Part shown: positions 20,989-35,900 of the stretch, piece by piece
Position numbering within the stretch: position 1 is the stretch's first letter
Layout: each line of letters opens with the position of its first letter
NCBI GenBank assembly: GCA_964023205.1
Contig: OZ026844.1
Location: forward strand, 12,324,790-12,388,789
From: Lutraria lutraria
Lineage: Eukaryota; Mollusca; Bivalvia; Venerida; Mactridae
DNA length: 64,000 nt
Direction: 5' to 3'
Position numbers and translations under genes: made by a program
The notes under the pieces: generated by a model
What the model was told of the DNA's origin: nothing
What the model saw: only the letters and a program-made list of their open reading frames with translations
Database searches by the model: none

Positions 20989-23900
20989 CTGAAAAAGGAT
21001 AAATAGAAACAAACGAAAAAAGGAAATAGAATGTAGAGATGATAAATAAATATGTTAACTTACGGCATTGCTTACTTTATAAAATGTGCCAAAAACCAAT
21101 ACTAAAATATAAAATGAATTATGTAAGTCAAAAACCAGGCGTACATGACGAGAGTATGAAGCAGAACTGTTACATACCTTGCAATTGATCGCCAAATAAC
21201 AACAGTCGCAACTAATGTTGTAACTGCTAACAAACTTAACGAAACACTCCGTGATATAACCAGTATTAAGTCTGCATCTGCAAAACACAAAATGGTTACT
21301 TGTCAACAAGGATCACATGAAATGATCAGATGAAATACACGAACAAAAATGAATTTATATGCTACGATCGGGTCCTATGCCATCATAATGGAATTAATGC
21401 ACGTTTTCTGAACGGCGGTGCTTTCCTAATGCCACTTTACTTGTTATTTATTAGTATGTCCTTTTATATGTGCTAAATTCAGTCGAACATGTTTTGTCCA
21501 TAATTATAAAATTCGTTTTTACCTTTAGTGGTGATTTTCACAGTGTCAGATGTTTGCTTAGTAGTTAATGTTTCTGATGAAGGCATTGGAACGGCTGCAG
21601 ATTCCATTGATTCATTTAGCGTGAGTTCCTCGTCTATGGTAGAAGAATAAAATACAAGCACGAAACAATGATCACTAATCTAAAATGATAAATTACTTAA
21701 TCAGGCGATTCCAATTAAAACGCATGACATTATTTATGATACTAGGTATTATGAGCACTGACGTAAAATCACATGCTTCACGTGTTTGTTCCGTTTGAAA
21801 ACATGATTCGACTGACCTGACTGGATACATACCTAGCACTGTGGTATCAAAAGTTTGAACAGTATTTATGACAAGAGTGTTACGATAAAACATCACATAC
21901 GCTGCTGTATGTTTATTTTTGATTTGTGGTATGATATCAGGCATGTTTTTTACAAACACATCGTGACAAGCCTGGCCGAATCGACATTGAAATCTTAGAG
22001 TGTCATGAAAATGGAATTTATCTCGCAAGTAGATGTATTATTTTATCTACAAATGAATGTTTATATGATTTGTCGTAACAATTAAGATTGCTTTCGGTGT
22101 ATAAGAGACAGTAACGCCATCACATGGAATGAAACAAGAACTCGTACGTGAATATTTATAGTAAATGTTATGATACAAACCAACACAATACAACCTTATA
22201 TACAATGTATGTGACGGGGTCAGAATTTGGTTTCTCTTGAGTTTGAGTTTTATTGTGTTCTTTTATATCTATATATGTGTGTTCAATTATCTCCCTTTAA
22301 TGATCTTACGGTCAGTGGTAAGTTGTTCCCCTTGATGGTTCAGTGGTCAGTCTTGCATGACTGAATAGATTTCAGTTGATTTTATTAATCCTCTAAGTTA
22401 TGTGTAATGATCAGTTGCACATTAGAAGTTGAATGGACAGGACTGATTTTGTATGCTACAGACTGAAATATCATGTTCTTTGAGTTGTAGAGTGTTTGGT
22501 AACTTTAATATTGCTTCTCTAATTTAAGTATGATGAGTTATCATAAGTATAGTTTTCTAGTAATTAATTCAAGTAATTAATTATTGTAATAAGATATATT
22601 GCTTTGTTGTAATAAATGGCAGTATGCTGACTTTCACTTGTTTGTAACCATTTACTAGTCTTTTATTCTGTCCATACTGTAATATCTTGCACACTCTTTT
22701 TTCACTAATGAATTTTCACATTTCAGAGTTTTAGATTATTGTTACCACTGAGAGAAGTTGAGAGAGTTGTTTAGTGGATCCCGTTCCACAAACGGTGAGT
22801 TTGTATATATATGTGATGTGTTATGTGGTTCATGTATTTTGTACTATGTGATTGTATTTGTTCTTGTAAGTAACTTAATTGTACATATGTAAAGTATATG
22901 TATGTAATGCTTTGAAGGTAATGATATTGGCCACTGGAATCATTGTTTGTATTGTGATGTTTTGTGCTATGTATTGTATTTAGTATTTGTTGTTTTATTA
23001 TTGTCTATAATGCTTGTTTTATATTTTAGGGTCTACATTAGATATTAGACATTTTATATAAAATAGATTGATGTCGAAATACCGTGTCGTTGTTTATACT
23101 TGTAAGGTTGGCTAGCTGAGTATATTTACACACCCATACACCCACCCCCTATTACAAATGGCGCCCAACGTGTTGGAATGTTAGTACAGAAGAGGAAGGA
23201 TCAGCTTGATTGGATTGACTTTGGAACATTAATCATAGTGCAGTGCAGTGACTTGTGTTATTTTATTAGGACTTTCCAGTGTTCTGGTGGCCATTCTTAT
23301 TGTATTCATTGTAATCACCAGATTGTAAATATTCTATAATATATGTATTGTATTGATTGATGCGACCAGTACTAAATTGTTATATCGAGCCTGAAAGTAT
23401 ATTGTAGCGTGAAAGAGGCAGTCACTTTGCATATATATAATTTCTGCATAACCACTTCTATTTCAGATGTTATTTTCATAAACCTAACTAACTGTCCAGG
23501 ATACTGCCATATTAAGTATGGCTTACTGTGTACATTTGTGGTAATAAGATTGCTTAAAGACATTGAACAGCTACTATATAAGTGACCCCCCCCCCCAAAA
23601 AAATCCACATGAGGTCTAATCTCTTAATTGTTTTATTGCCCCTAATGGGATTAATCCTGTCTTTTCACGGTCAGCTAAATGTCTGTAGACTTGACACCTA
23701 GTCATGCGTATAAATGGGTCATACATTTTATTGATCTTTAGTGATAATTAGTTTATGGATAACTTCCTGTTGTTTTTATAAGCATTTTATGTAATTAATG
23801 AATGTTATCCTTTAATATTACCAGATTATGTAAAATCAGATTTAGATATATACTAGAATATAACAGTTATAATATACTGTCACCACTATTTTATTCCTGC

Positions 23901-26900
23901 CTATGTTTTCTTCTTATACATTAAAAATGCAACTGAACGCTTCTTCTATTTCTAAATTATATCATTCTATTTCTACATGGAATTATTTTTTACAAGATTT
24001 TTTAAAATAACTTGCAAAGGAACTATATATATGTTTATACCTGTACTGCTTGAGAAAATATACTGGTTAAAAATATTTAATTTAACAGGTAAAAGTGTTA
24101 AAATATGTTTATATTAATTTCACAAAATGGACTGTTTTATTTATTTATCAAAATCATCGGTTTGCAGCAAAGAGCATTTATTTGAGTAATTAATTTCTTT
24201 AATAATATTATTCTTAATATTTTGCATTTAATATTATAAACATACTTCTTGTTTAAAAAAAGATCATTTATATTATTGATTAAACATTGAATCAATTTAA
24301 GTATCTATACAGTAGCTATATATTATCCATATATAGTAACTGATTATGTAATTAGAAGCTAGTCTATCAATGACCCTGTCTGTTTTATTGGCCCCCCTAC
24401 TGTGGAATATACAGGACTGCTGGGTCTTAGTCACATGCCTCGCATTCCTGGTTCAATGTCTTTAAGATAACTCATCATTATATCTGTTTACCCTGCTTTG
24501 GAGTGAATTGATATTATTCTTTGCAAGAATTGGCGGATATTCATCCATTGTTTTGCTTCGTTTAAATTAAGTCGTGGAACTACTTTTTTGGCTATAATCT
24601 GAGCATTCCATTCATTTAATGTGATATGGTATATGGTTTTGATTGGTTGATTTGAAATCTGACTTTTGTTATTCTTGTATCTGATTGGATTAGAGTATGG
24701 GCTACCTGTACCTTAGGTCCCCCCCTAGCGGGATTTTATGACACATATATCATTTTAAAGCTTAATATATCCCCCATCGAATGTCACTTGTTGGACGAAA
24801 TATAGGTGCTGATTAAGCCTACAGTATGCAATTGATTATCTCCCCCTGATTTCGAAATTTCATTTTTTTTAATTTTTGTATACAAGAGATTATGGAGTCC
24901 AAAATGACCAAGTTCTCAACCCACATTGCTTAAGATTATTATATTTTATATTAATATATATATTTGAAAAGGAAAAGATAACTCTGAACTAAAAATAACA
25001 AGAATTATGTCCCTTTTAACTGTAAAAAAGAGTAAAAACTATTTTTTCAGTTATTCATGTATATAGGGCAACAATTTGCAGAAAGCACTGGATATAATTA
25101 TTTACTAGATAATATCTGAAACAAATGGGCCAAGATTGCCCTAGATCGCTTACATGAGAACAAAGACAATTTAATTAATGACCAGGTAATATAATTTTCA
25201 TCTTATATAAGGGCCCATAACTGCATGTACCAATTAAATTTCGCCCATAATCAATCTCATCAAAGACCTTTATTAGGATTGGTGAAGACACCGGACATTC
25301 ATCAGGGATATGGGTCTTGTGATCAAAAAGTAAAAATAAATTAGAAAACAAAAAGAAAACACTTAGACAGTAACACAATGGGAAAATAATATTACTGTAT
25401 AAATCAAGAGAGAGAAAGGGTATGTGTAGAAATGAAGAAGGAGGCTTCTCAAGCATTATAATACATGGTACTTTTCATGTGAATCTATTGCTGTCACGTA
25501 TACAGACTTGAACCTGATTAAAGATTAGTGTATTTTCTGGGATCTGAGAGGGTTGTATAGGCTACGATTGAAAGAACACTATAGCTTGATTTCTTACAAA
25601 CATTCTGTGAAAGTGTAAAAATGTGCTAGATGTATATGTAAAACAATATATAATGGATAATTGCAAGAAGAACTTGGGTCATAAAATGACTAGTTTAGGT
25701 ACGAGCCGCAAAAAACATAGCTATGAATAATAAATCACTTCCACCCAAAAATTTCCATGACTAAATGTATGTTTCATAAATACATAATTTTTATGATTTT
25801 ATTTTTAATTCGATGCATTTTTGGCTGGATGAACCTTTCTTCGTCGGCTTTTTTCTTTACAAGCTTCTAATTTATCATCATTTTGCTTTAATTCTAAATG
25901 CACCAAGTTGTAGGGTATGCCCCTTTAAGGTAGAGATGGCAAACAGCAAGGAAAATTGTAGTCTATTTGATGGTTATGCAGGGATTGGCTTAGAGGGAGA
26001 CTAGGGTGAGATAGTCTCCCTGATATCTGGGACCATTATTCATGCGTGTATAATGGTCCCAGCTAACATTTTGCCCGTTATTATGGAAGCCCTAAAAATT
26101 GAGTTGGATTTCGGAGTTTTAAAAAGTCTTTTCAGCTGTTCAAAGTAAAAGTTGTCGTTTATAAGAAAGGAAGTGGATAAACATTGCATGTACAATGTAC
26201 GTATTTTTCAAAAGACAATGGCAAAAATCATGAAAACATGGCCTGAAACTTGATAAATAAACCATGTCCTGTTTCAATTCTTAAAGGATGAGAAGAAAGC
26301 CTAAATCTTGTCATGGCTATGAGCAATTTTTTAACATTTACATTAACTAGATACATGCCGTTGTCAAGATTTGCAGAAACCCTAAAAACCCTGGAATAAG
26401 ATGACGTTTGTACTCGATTATTCCATTCTTGATTGACAATGTCTTCAACTTTTTGTTTTAACAATAACAGAAATAGTTTAGCATTACATACACCCTGTGA
26501 GTACAACGCTTCAGAGAATACTAATTCATTTAATGTATCGTTAACATTATTTGCCCAATTAGTGATGTACGGTTTCTTTTCAATATCTTTAAACATGATT
26601 TGGTATACATGTATTATGTTTATCTGTTTCCTTTCGCTTTTATTGGTAACTTTCAACCAAAAGTTTATATCTTGCATAATTCTTAGTGAGAAGGTCTAAT
26701 CGACCTAATTCTCCATGTATAAAATACACACATTTTTGTGTGCTACTTTTTACTCATAATAAAGATTTTCAATACTAAGTGTGAAATTTTTCAATTGCTA
26801 ATCGAACAATTCTAAAGAGTGCCTTATTGTTATGTTATGAAATCTACACAGACATTTTCTTAATGTAAAGATAGATTTTTGAGCTTGGTCAGCTAAAGTT

Positions 26901-29900
26901 TTATGCGTTTCTTCAAAGGACCCTCCAGATGAAAAAACTATTCCAAGATACATAAATTTGTTAACGATTTCCTATTCACAACTTTGGTAACTGTTGGCAA
27001 ACGCCCTCCTTTTCTGAATATATTAATTGTCTTTGTTAACAGTAAATTTCCAACGGTCACAGTATACATCCAATATGTTAAGATTACTGTGTAGTTCTGA
27101 TGAGTTAGCAAATACCACGATGACCTCGGCTTACATTAATAAAACCTGTAAATCAATGCCTTTTGCTCCGTTTAAAAGTTGGTCATCCAGATCATTAAGG
27201 TACATGGAAAATAGATAAGGCGACAAGCTTTCCCCCAGTCTTACTCCAAGATGACCATAGAATAATTTGCCGATCTCATTATTACATTTTACTCTGGTTG
27301 TAATTTGATAATACATCCATGGACTTAATGACCTTATATCACCTTCCTCTTTGCCCTGAATTATAAAGTGTATATCATATATTTCGGCAAACAAAATAAT
27401 CGAAAGCTTTAGAACAATCGCTAAAAGTGCATTATTAATAATTAAATCTAATTAATCTATGCAGTACAAATATGTGGCCAATCGTAGCCATTCCGACCCT
27501 AAAACCTGCTTGTGATTCCATGAGAGTATATGATAGTGCTATTCAGAATGAGACATTAACATGCACGTGTTTGCTTCTGCGCAAACAAATGTAATATAAG
27601 ATTGTTGATAAAGAACTTATAACATTGCGACAAATGTAGTAACTGTTTAGTTTATCATGATCCTTTCGATATTTCCGCTGTGTCTTGGTGATATATATAA
27701 TATCCCATTTTCGGGGGGGGGGGGGGGGGGGGGGTTATAAAGCAGACACAGTAGTATTTTGCTTTCAAACAAACAATTTTGTACATAAAGTATGTTGTTG
27801 TAATAAGTATGTGCGAATTTACTTTGTCATTCGTCATAAAACCATTTATTTATCAAACAATGGTGTTTTTATATTTTGGGGTCAATTTACCCCACCCACT
27901 TTCTAGCTATACTAAAGTAATACCATGAGTGTATTGAATAGCAAATGAATACATAAACAATCTCCGAATATATATTAGTCATTTAAAACCTTTTCAAATA
28001 AAAATGAAAGAACAAATGATACACATTTGCCATATAAGGTCATATTTTAAAAATTTAAGCCCATTTTTTAGATTCCCAATAATATTCACGAATATGCAAA
28101 TGAGCAAATCAATAACTAACTATGCCTGGGATATAATAATTATATTGGTCATATTTTAAAGCTATTTTGTATGTTTTATAACTGAAATAAACGACATTTT
28201 TGCGTATTTATTACGACAAAGCTAAATCTTAGAAATATTGCTGGTTGCCATGGAAACAGCCCGGCCGTTTGCTTATCCAGCATCCCTTAATCGTCCAACA
28301 ACCGGAATTTGTTAACATATACCCTAAGCTTCAAAAATATATAGGTGTATAAAAATCCCGCTAGGGGGGGGAGGGTTTCGATTATGGGCCCTTGGCCTAG
28401 ATGTTTTGTATGTGGTTGACCCATCAACACTTTATGCAAATGAGCCCAGGACAGCAAATGTTCTCATTGGATATTGACGTATGACATCATTGACATTACT
28501 ATAGCAACTTTATGTTAGTAGATATTTTGTAAATTAGATACATTATAGTGTAGTGCATTAGTTCTGAATTCACAGAGGTCATACAAACATTTCCTTATTT
28601 GGATAGTTCAATTCTATTGATTTTACCTCATGCTAATTGATGGATTAATATACATTGATTTGCATGGTATGTGAGCATGCAGAAAGTGTTATAGTACACA
28701 GTATTAAAACACTTTGTTGTAATTTAAAACAACTGTTGTACTGCTTATGTAAACACGGAATTGTTTGATGGAATCCGCGTATGCTTGAAGATAAGTGAAG
28801 ATTTCATGCAGAAAGCAGATATTAATATATAGTTGATATTAAACAGTCACATGGTATTGATGTTTGATTAAGATAGAAAACCACATTTAGCCATACATGC
28901 TTCTTATACAGTACCAGTGAATTGTATTATATGAAAAAAAAAATATATATGTACGTATGTACATAACAGACTGGGTCCGATATTGATATTTCCCTTTTAT
29001 AGGTATACATTTAATATAAGCCTAACCAGACTCCTGATGATTGAAATTTAAATTTGTGTTTGCTGAACTTTGAACGTAACAGTAGTGCATTTACCTGACT
29101 TTATATTGATGAGTTAATCCTTGTATTGTGTATGCTTAATTGATATAATAATTGTACTACTGTGTTTATAATTGTGATGTTAGTTTAAAGAAATACTATA
29201 TGGGTAAACCAGGTGTATGATACAGTTCAGTGATTATTGATATATTATCACAGTGGAAAGTTGAAGTTTATGTATTGATTGTAATGCATGTGTTTTGAAA
29301 GTGACACTTGTATTTATACATGTAATTGAATGTTGTGTATTGTTGTATAAACACACGTGGCCTTTGTGAAACTAGGTGTTTACACTGCTTATTGAAAGTG
29401 AAAGTGAATTTATTAGGTGAAGCATTGAAAGTGAAAATAGATCACAAGACTTGACTTAAAGTTATATTAGCCTAATATAATCAGTAATTTACTGATGTTT
29501 ATTATATACACAGAGGGTCTTGTTCATAGTTGATGTTTATTGCAACATTTTGCAACAGTTTGATATTTTAGATGTAATTTATAATTAGTATCATTGGTGC
29601 AATTGAGTAGAAAGACTTGTAGGCGATTCTGTCACTTTCGAACTTGAGAGTTGTGAGTTGAATCTAGCCAGTTAGATGAACCTAACCAGTTGGAAGTATA
29701 CAGATACAATATAGGTTGTGTCAGTAGTTGATGGATTTGAGCTTATTGAGTGATGCTCATTTGCTTACATGTTTCAAATCACTTTGATATTTTAACTTAT
29801 AAGGTTTTGGTATTTGTAATTTTTCACATAGCCAAAGAAATGGTTCATTGGCTGTGAAGAAAACTTTACCTGTTCTACTTGGTGTTGTTATACACTGTAT

Positions 29901-32900
29901 TGTCATTGGTGTTTGATGTGTGCTTATTACAGGTAATATTCAGTGTATATTGTATTCATAGTGATTAATTTTGTGGATACTTGATTGGATTGATTGACTA
30001 AATCATCAAGATGGATGATATGAAAAGTAAGCATATGGAACTTGAACAGGAAGATGAATCAGAAACTTGTAAATATGGAACGGCAGTTGGAGGAATATCA
30101 ACAGACGAAGTGAAGTTGTTAGAGGCATTACATGTACTAGGGATAAAGCCTAAATTAGAAACACCAACAGACTTGTTGAACATTAAGAATGCTTTTAGTG
30201 AAGAACATGAACCAATGTCATCCTACAAACCAACACCAGCACCAAGATCAGCAACTTATCATTTTCCTAAACTGTCAGTGTTTTATGGTGAGGAAGGAAA
30301 AGGTGATGTGTCATGGGATACATTTAAATTTGAAGTTAATAGTGTAATGGCGGAGGATATTTTTACACAGGAACAAGTTCTTTTGGGAATATGAAGAGCT
30401 TTGAAGGGTAGTGCCGGAGACATCATAAGAAGACTTGGAACTGGGGTCACAGTTGATCAAATGATGACTAAATTAGAAAGTGCATATGGCAACATTGAGA
30501 CGAAAGAAACTGTTCTCAGAAAATTTTATTCACAACAACAGAATCCAGGAGGATCAGTAGAGAAATATGCTGCCAGACTTGAAGAACTATTTGCAAGAGC
30601 TTGTGAATTGAAGTCTATGGAAAGAACAGAGGAAGAGATATTGAAGCAATTCAAGGATTGAATAAGGATTTGAAGAATATGTCAATATACCAGTTCAACA
30701 CGGTCAATGACTATGATAAATTCAAACTAGAATTAAGAAAGATTGAGGCTGAATTTAAAGATGATAGCACTGAGAAGAAAGGGGACCATGTAATATTGCG
30801 ACTAAGCCAGAAAGCAACCAGAAATCAGAGCTGACAGAGATGAAAGAACTTTTACTGAAACTAAATGAGAGGATAGACAGGCTAGAACAACACAAGAGTG
30901 AAAATACAACACAGGAGAGTACAACCATTTCATATTTAAGAGGAAAACAAGTTAATAGAGGCAACATTAGTTACGGAAGAGGGAGAGGACAGTACAGACC
31001 TAGACGACCATTTGGACGAGGAACTTTCACACCAACATGTTACATCTGTGAAGAGAAATGACACATTGCAAGACATTGCCCAAAGGCATCAACACCAGTA
31101 TGTTACAGCTGCAACCAACCAGGTCATGTTGCTAGAGATTGCCCAAACTGTTAGCCACTCAAGTTGAGGGATCGAACTTGGGTGCCAACACAGCATGTGA
31201 CATGGAAGGTCCCAAACTTGTAGGAGATACTAATGAAGTTAATATAGTAATAGATGGTAATTCAACAAGAGCACTATTAGACACTGGAAGCGTGGTAAGT
31301 ATAGTTTCAGATTCATACAGGAACAACAACTTAGGTGATACAGAACTCAAGCCTTTAGAAGATATATTGAACATAAAATGTGCAGATGGACAACAATTAC
31401 CTTATTTAGGATATATTACAGCAGACTTAGAGATCATTGATGGGTTACCGAGATCAGAAAAACATTCATGTCTTTTATTAGTGAGTCCTGACACCAGTCT
31501 TCATTGGAACCAACATTCTTCAGGAACTTCTTCATGAATGTAGAAGCAACGTGGGGAACAATTTCTACAGAATGCAGGTTTACATACACCATGGTACTTG
31601 AGCTTTAGAAGCATGGTGTTGATGAACAAAGAATTAGAGAGAAACAAGAATAGATTAGCAATATTGAGAAGCGCTGCACCCAACATAATTAGTTTGAAAC
31701 CTAATGAAACCATCAACATTCCAGTTACATCAGATAAAGAGATAAAATATCCGAGAACATCAGCTATAGTTCAGGAAACCCAAGCGTCGGCATACTATGA
31801 TTCAGTAGACATAACGCCTGCAGTCGTCCAATATGATTATGGAAATAAGAATAAATTTACAACAACATTATCAAATGTGACAACAAATACCATTTCTATA
31901 TCACCAAAGGCATTCATTGGAGAACTGCAACCAGTCACCATAGAGGAAAAAGAATTAGCACTAAAAGAAGAAATTATGGATAGAAAAAGGACAGAAGTAG
32001 TTGAAGAATTAAATGTAGATGAAAGCAATATGCTAAATGATGACCAGAAATTGAAGTTGAAACATTTATTGATGGCACATAAAGACCTATTTTCGACAGG
32101 AGACTTGGATTTAGGAAGATGTAACCGAGTGAAACATAGGATAAACTTAGAAAACAACACACCAATTAAACAGAGACATAGAAGAATACCTCCAAACATG
32201 GTTGATGAAGTGAGACAACATTTAGAACAGTTACTAGCAAGTGGAGTAATACGACCGTCAAAATCACCTTGGGCTTCGCCAGTGGTTTTAGTCAGAAAGA
32301 AAAATGGAAAGCTTAGACTATGTGTGGATTACAGACAACTCAACAGACAGACAGTAAAGGACTCATATGCATTACCAAGAATAGAAGAAGTTTTTGATTG
32401 CTTTCATGGAGCTAAATGTTTTTTTAACGATTGACATTAAAAGCGGATACCATGAAATTGAAATTGAAGAACAACATAAAGAAAGAACAGGATTTACAGT
32501 TGGTGCATTAGGATTTTATGAATTTACAAAAATGGCATTTGGTTTGACAAACAGCCCAGCTACGAAGCAACGTTTGATGGAAGAGTGCTTAGGGGACCTC
32601 AATATGAAAATATGTGTCATTTATATAGACGACTTGATTATTTACAGCAAAACATTTGAAGAACATCTACAGAATATAGACAAAGTTTTCAACAGATTAA
32701 GAGAATGCAACCTTAAGATAGCAGCAGAGAAATGTCATTTCTTCCAGACCAAAGTGAACTTTCTTGGACATGTTGTAAGCAGCAAAGGAATAGAAACAGA
32801 CCCAGACAAGATAGAAAGGATAAGACAATGGCCTACACCAATAAATGCCAATGAGATTAGATCATTTTTAGGTTTCGCAGGTTATTATAGAAGATTTATT

Positions 32901-35900
32901 AAATACTTTAGTAAAATTACAAGACCTCTTTCGGATTTGATGACAGCAACAACACCAACAAAGAAAATGAATAAGAAGTAAATTGACAACAAATGGACAT
33001 GGACAGATGAACACCAAAGAGTTTTCAATGAACTTAAGAAGATATTGACCACACCACCAGTATTAGGCTATCCTGACTTTCAACAACCGTTTGAGCTACA
33101 TACAGACGCGTCATACGACGGACTTGGAGCTGTGCTGTATCAGGATCAAGATGGCCAGAGAAGAGTTATTGCATATGCTAGCAGATCACTAGCAGGTTCA
33201 GAGAAAAACTACTCAGCTTACAGATTAGAATTCCTTGCACTTAAATGGGCAGTAACTGAGAAATTTTCGAGGTATTTAATAGGAAAACCATTTACAGTGT
33301 TGACAGATAGCAACCCTTTGACGTATATACTCACAAGCGCGAAGTTGAATGCTACAGGACAACGATGGGCTAGATGAATACAATTTTAGCATTTTCTACA
33401 GAGCGGGACTTAAGAACTCGGACGCAGACGGCATGAGTAGGTACCCACATGAAAGATTAAAGTGGAATGTAAAGACATGGACAAGGTGGACAACAAGACA
33501 GTGAAAACTATTTGCTGCCATACAACGGTACCCTACTTTGAAACATTACCGGTACATAACATCAACATCATTGAAGCGACAGAACAACCTGGATCCGAAT
33601 TGGCTCAAGTTGAACTTAGAGTGATCAGAAAACAACAAAGACAAGACAGCCTCATTGACTGATGGAGGATAGCAGTGATAGATAGATGCATTCCAAAGAA
33701 GTTATTTGGCAAGAAAGATTTAACCATGAAGAGACAATTTGAACATCTGAAAATCAAAAGAGGAATTTTATACAGAATGATTCAAGAAAATGATGAGGAA
33801 ATACAACAGCTGGTGTTACCAACATGTTACAGGAAGGATGTATTAAAGGGACTGCATAATGATGTTGGCCATCCAGGTAGAGAAAGACTTCTAAGGCTCT
33901 TAAAGGAAATGTTTTATTGGCCAGGAATATCAACGGATGCAGAAAACCATGTTAAGAGATGTGAAAGATGTCAAAGAAGAAAAACAACAACTAACAGTAA
34001 AGCTCCATTGATATCAGTGAACACCACATATCCATTTTGTTTGTATTGACTTTTTGACTTTGGAAACATCAAAAGGAGGATTTGGCAACATTTTAGTAAT
34101 GACAGATCATTTCACTAAATATGCAGTAGCAGTTCCAACCAGAAACCAAACAGCGAAAACAACAGCAGATGCTTTATTCAACCACTTCATCGTTAATTAT
34201 GGAATACCAACTAGACTACACTCAGACCAAGGTGCAAACTTTGAAAGTGATATCATCAAAGAATTATGTGTGCTAACAAACATGAAGAAGAGCCATACAA
34301 CTATATATCACCCACAAGGCAATGCAGGACCAGAGAGGATGAACAGGACTCTACTAAACAGGTTAGGAACTTTAGAAAACGACCAGAAGTGTGATTGGAA
34401 GAGATACATTAATCCATTAGTGTACGCGTATAACTGCACACCTCATGAAAGTACTACAATAGCCCCATTTGAGATTATGTTCGGAAGAAAACCAAAACTG
34501 CCTATAGATACCAGATTTGAAGCTGAGGAGACAACAACCAACTGATCAGCAAGAGATTATATAGATGACATTAAAGAAAGAATAAAATCTACGCAAGACA
34601 TAGTGAAACAACACACAGAAGAATCTAAAAAGAAGCAGAAGAGAAATTATGCTGTAAGAGCCAAAGCAGCAAAAGTGAACATTGGATATAACGTAATGGT
34701 GAAGATATTAGCTTATGAAGGAAAGCACAAGATAGCAGACAAGTTTGAAGAAGAGTTGTACAAAGTGATAGACCAGCCTAATCAAGGAATACCAGTTTTC
34801 AGGTTAAAAGGTAACAACACAGGAATAGAAAGAACACTGCATAGGAACCATTTATATCCAGTTACACATTGGGATGAGGCAGAGGAAGATGACGAAGTTC
34901 ATGCAGTGGACAGCAAGGGACTGGCTGAGAAAGAGGAAGGAGAAACAGCAGAAGAGGAGAAGAAGAATATTGAAGAGATGAAAACAGTAGAGACAGGTGA
35001 CGACACCAGTGACAGTAGTGAAAGTGAAGATGAGATGGTTAGTTATGTGGAATTGCGTAACAAGGGTGATCCGGACACCGTGAACCATGCTCGGATATTA
35101 GATATTCTGAATAGTGTATGATAAAAGTATGATAAGAATTATGTAGTGGAGAGAAATAATAATACTGCAGATGTATTATTTGATACTGAAGTTGACCTTG
35201 AAAATGATTCTACCGTCCAGGTTGAACATGAGGAGGCAGCCAGTGAGGATAGAAATAGTAACCCTGAAACAGGTAATATTATGAATATTAATGAACATGA
35301 AATAACTGATTTGTCCACTATTACAGGTACAGAGAGAACCCATGGAAGGTTGAATACAAGTGTTATTGTTGAGGACAATGATGAAGAGCAGGTATCTGAA
35401 GAACAACAAGAGAATTCTGCACCAATACCAGTGCCACGCAGATCTAACAGAAGATGAAAAGAGCCAGATCGATTTGGAGATTTCGTTATGTATGGAGCTC
35501 AGTTAGGTCCAGTAGATCATAGGGTCCATGCTATTACAGCACTTGTCAGATCTGGTGTTTTAACCTCTTTGGACAGTAGCACAGCAGGAAAGATTTTAGA
35601 AAGTGTCATAAAATGAGTGGAAAACTGCTATAAAGTCTTTTGTCATTGTGTACTGTTTTTAAAACTGTCATATTATATTGCAAGTAAATAAATTATGTAT
35701 GTATTAGTTATCGTTCATATTTTGAATTTTATGGGATATATCACAAGCGACGCGGAGCGGAGCGCAGTGATATGTCGCATAAAATTCAAAATATGAACGA
35801 TAACTGATTTACAGTTTGTCTTAATTTCTGTACAGACAGCGTAATAAGTGACGTATTTTCTCCATATCAGGTTCAAGGCACATTTTATGCGATATATTTT

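Larger units (their letters stand above)
24719..28371. mobile_element. Nested insert between inverted C7TAGCGGGA arms
   Basis: The left arm CCCCCCCTAGCGGGATTTT (24719) and its reverse complement ending at 28371 match exactly for about 19 bp, then loosely for a further 25-30 bp (both include AAGCTTA). Between them lies a LINE fragment. No target duplication is evident, so the nature of the insert is uncertain. Confidence 0.5.

Noticed and set aside
27655..27906. Poly-Gly and poly-Pro ORFs
   Set aside because: Produced by the G22 homopolymer; nothing else supports coding.
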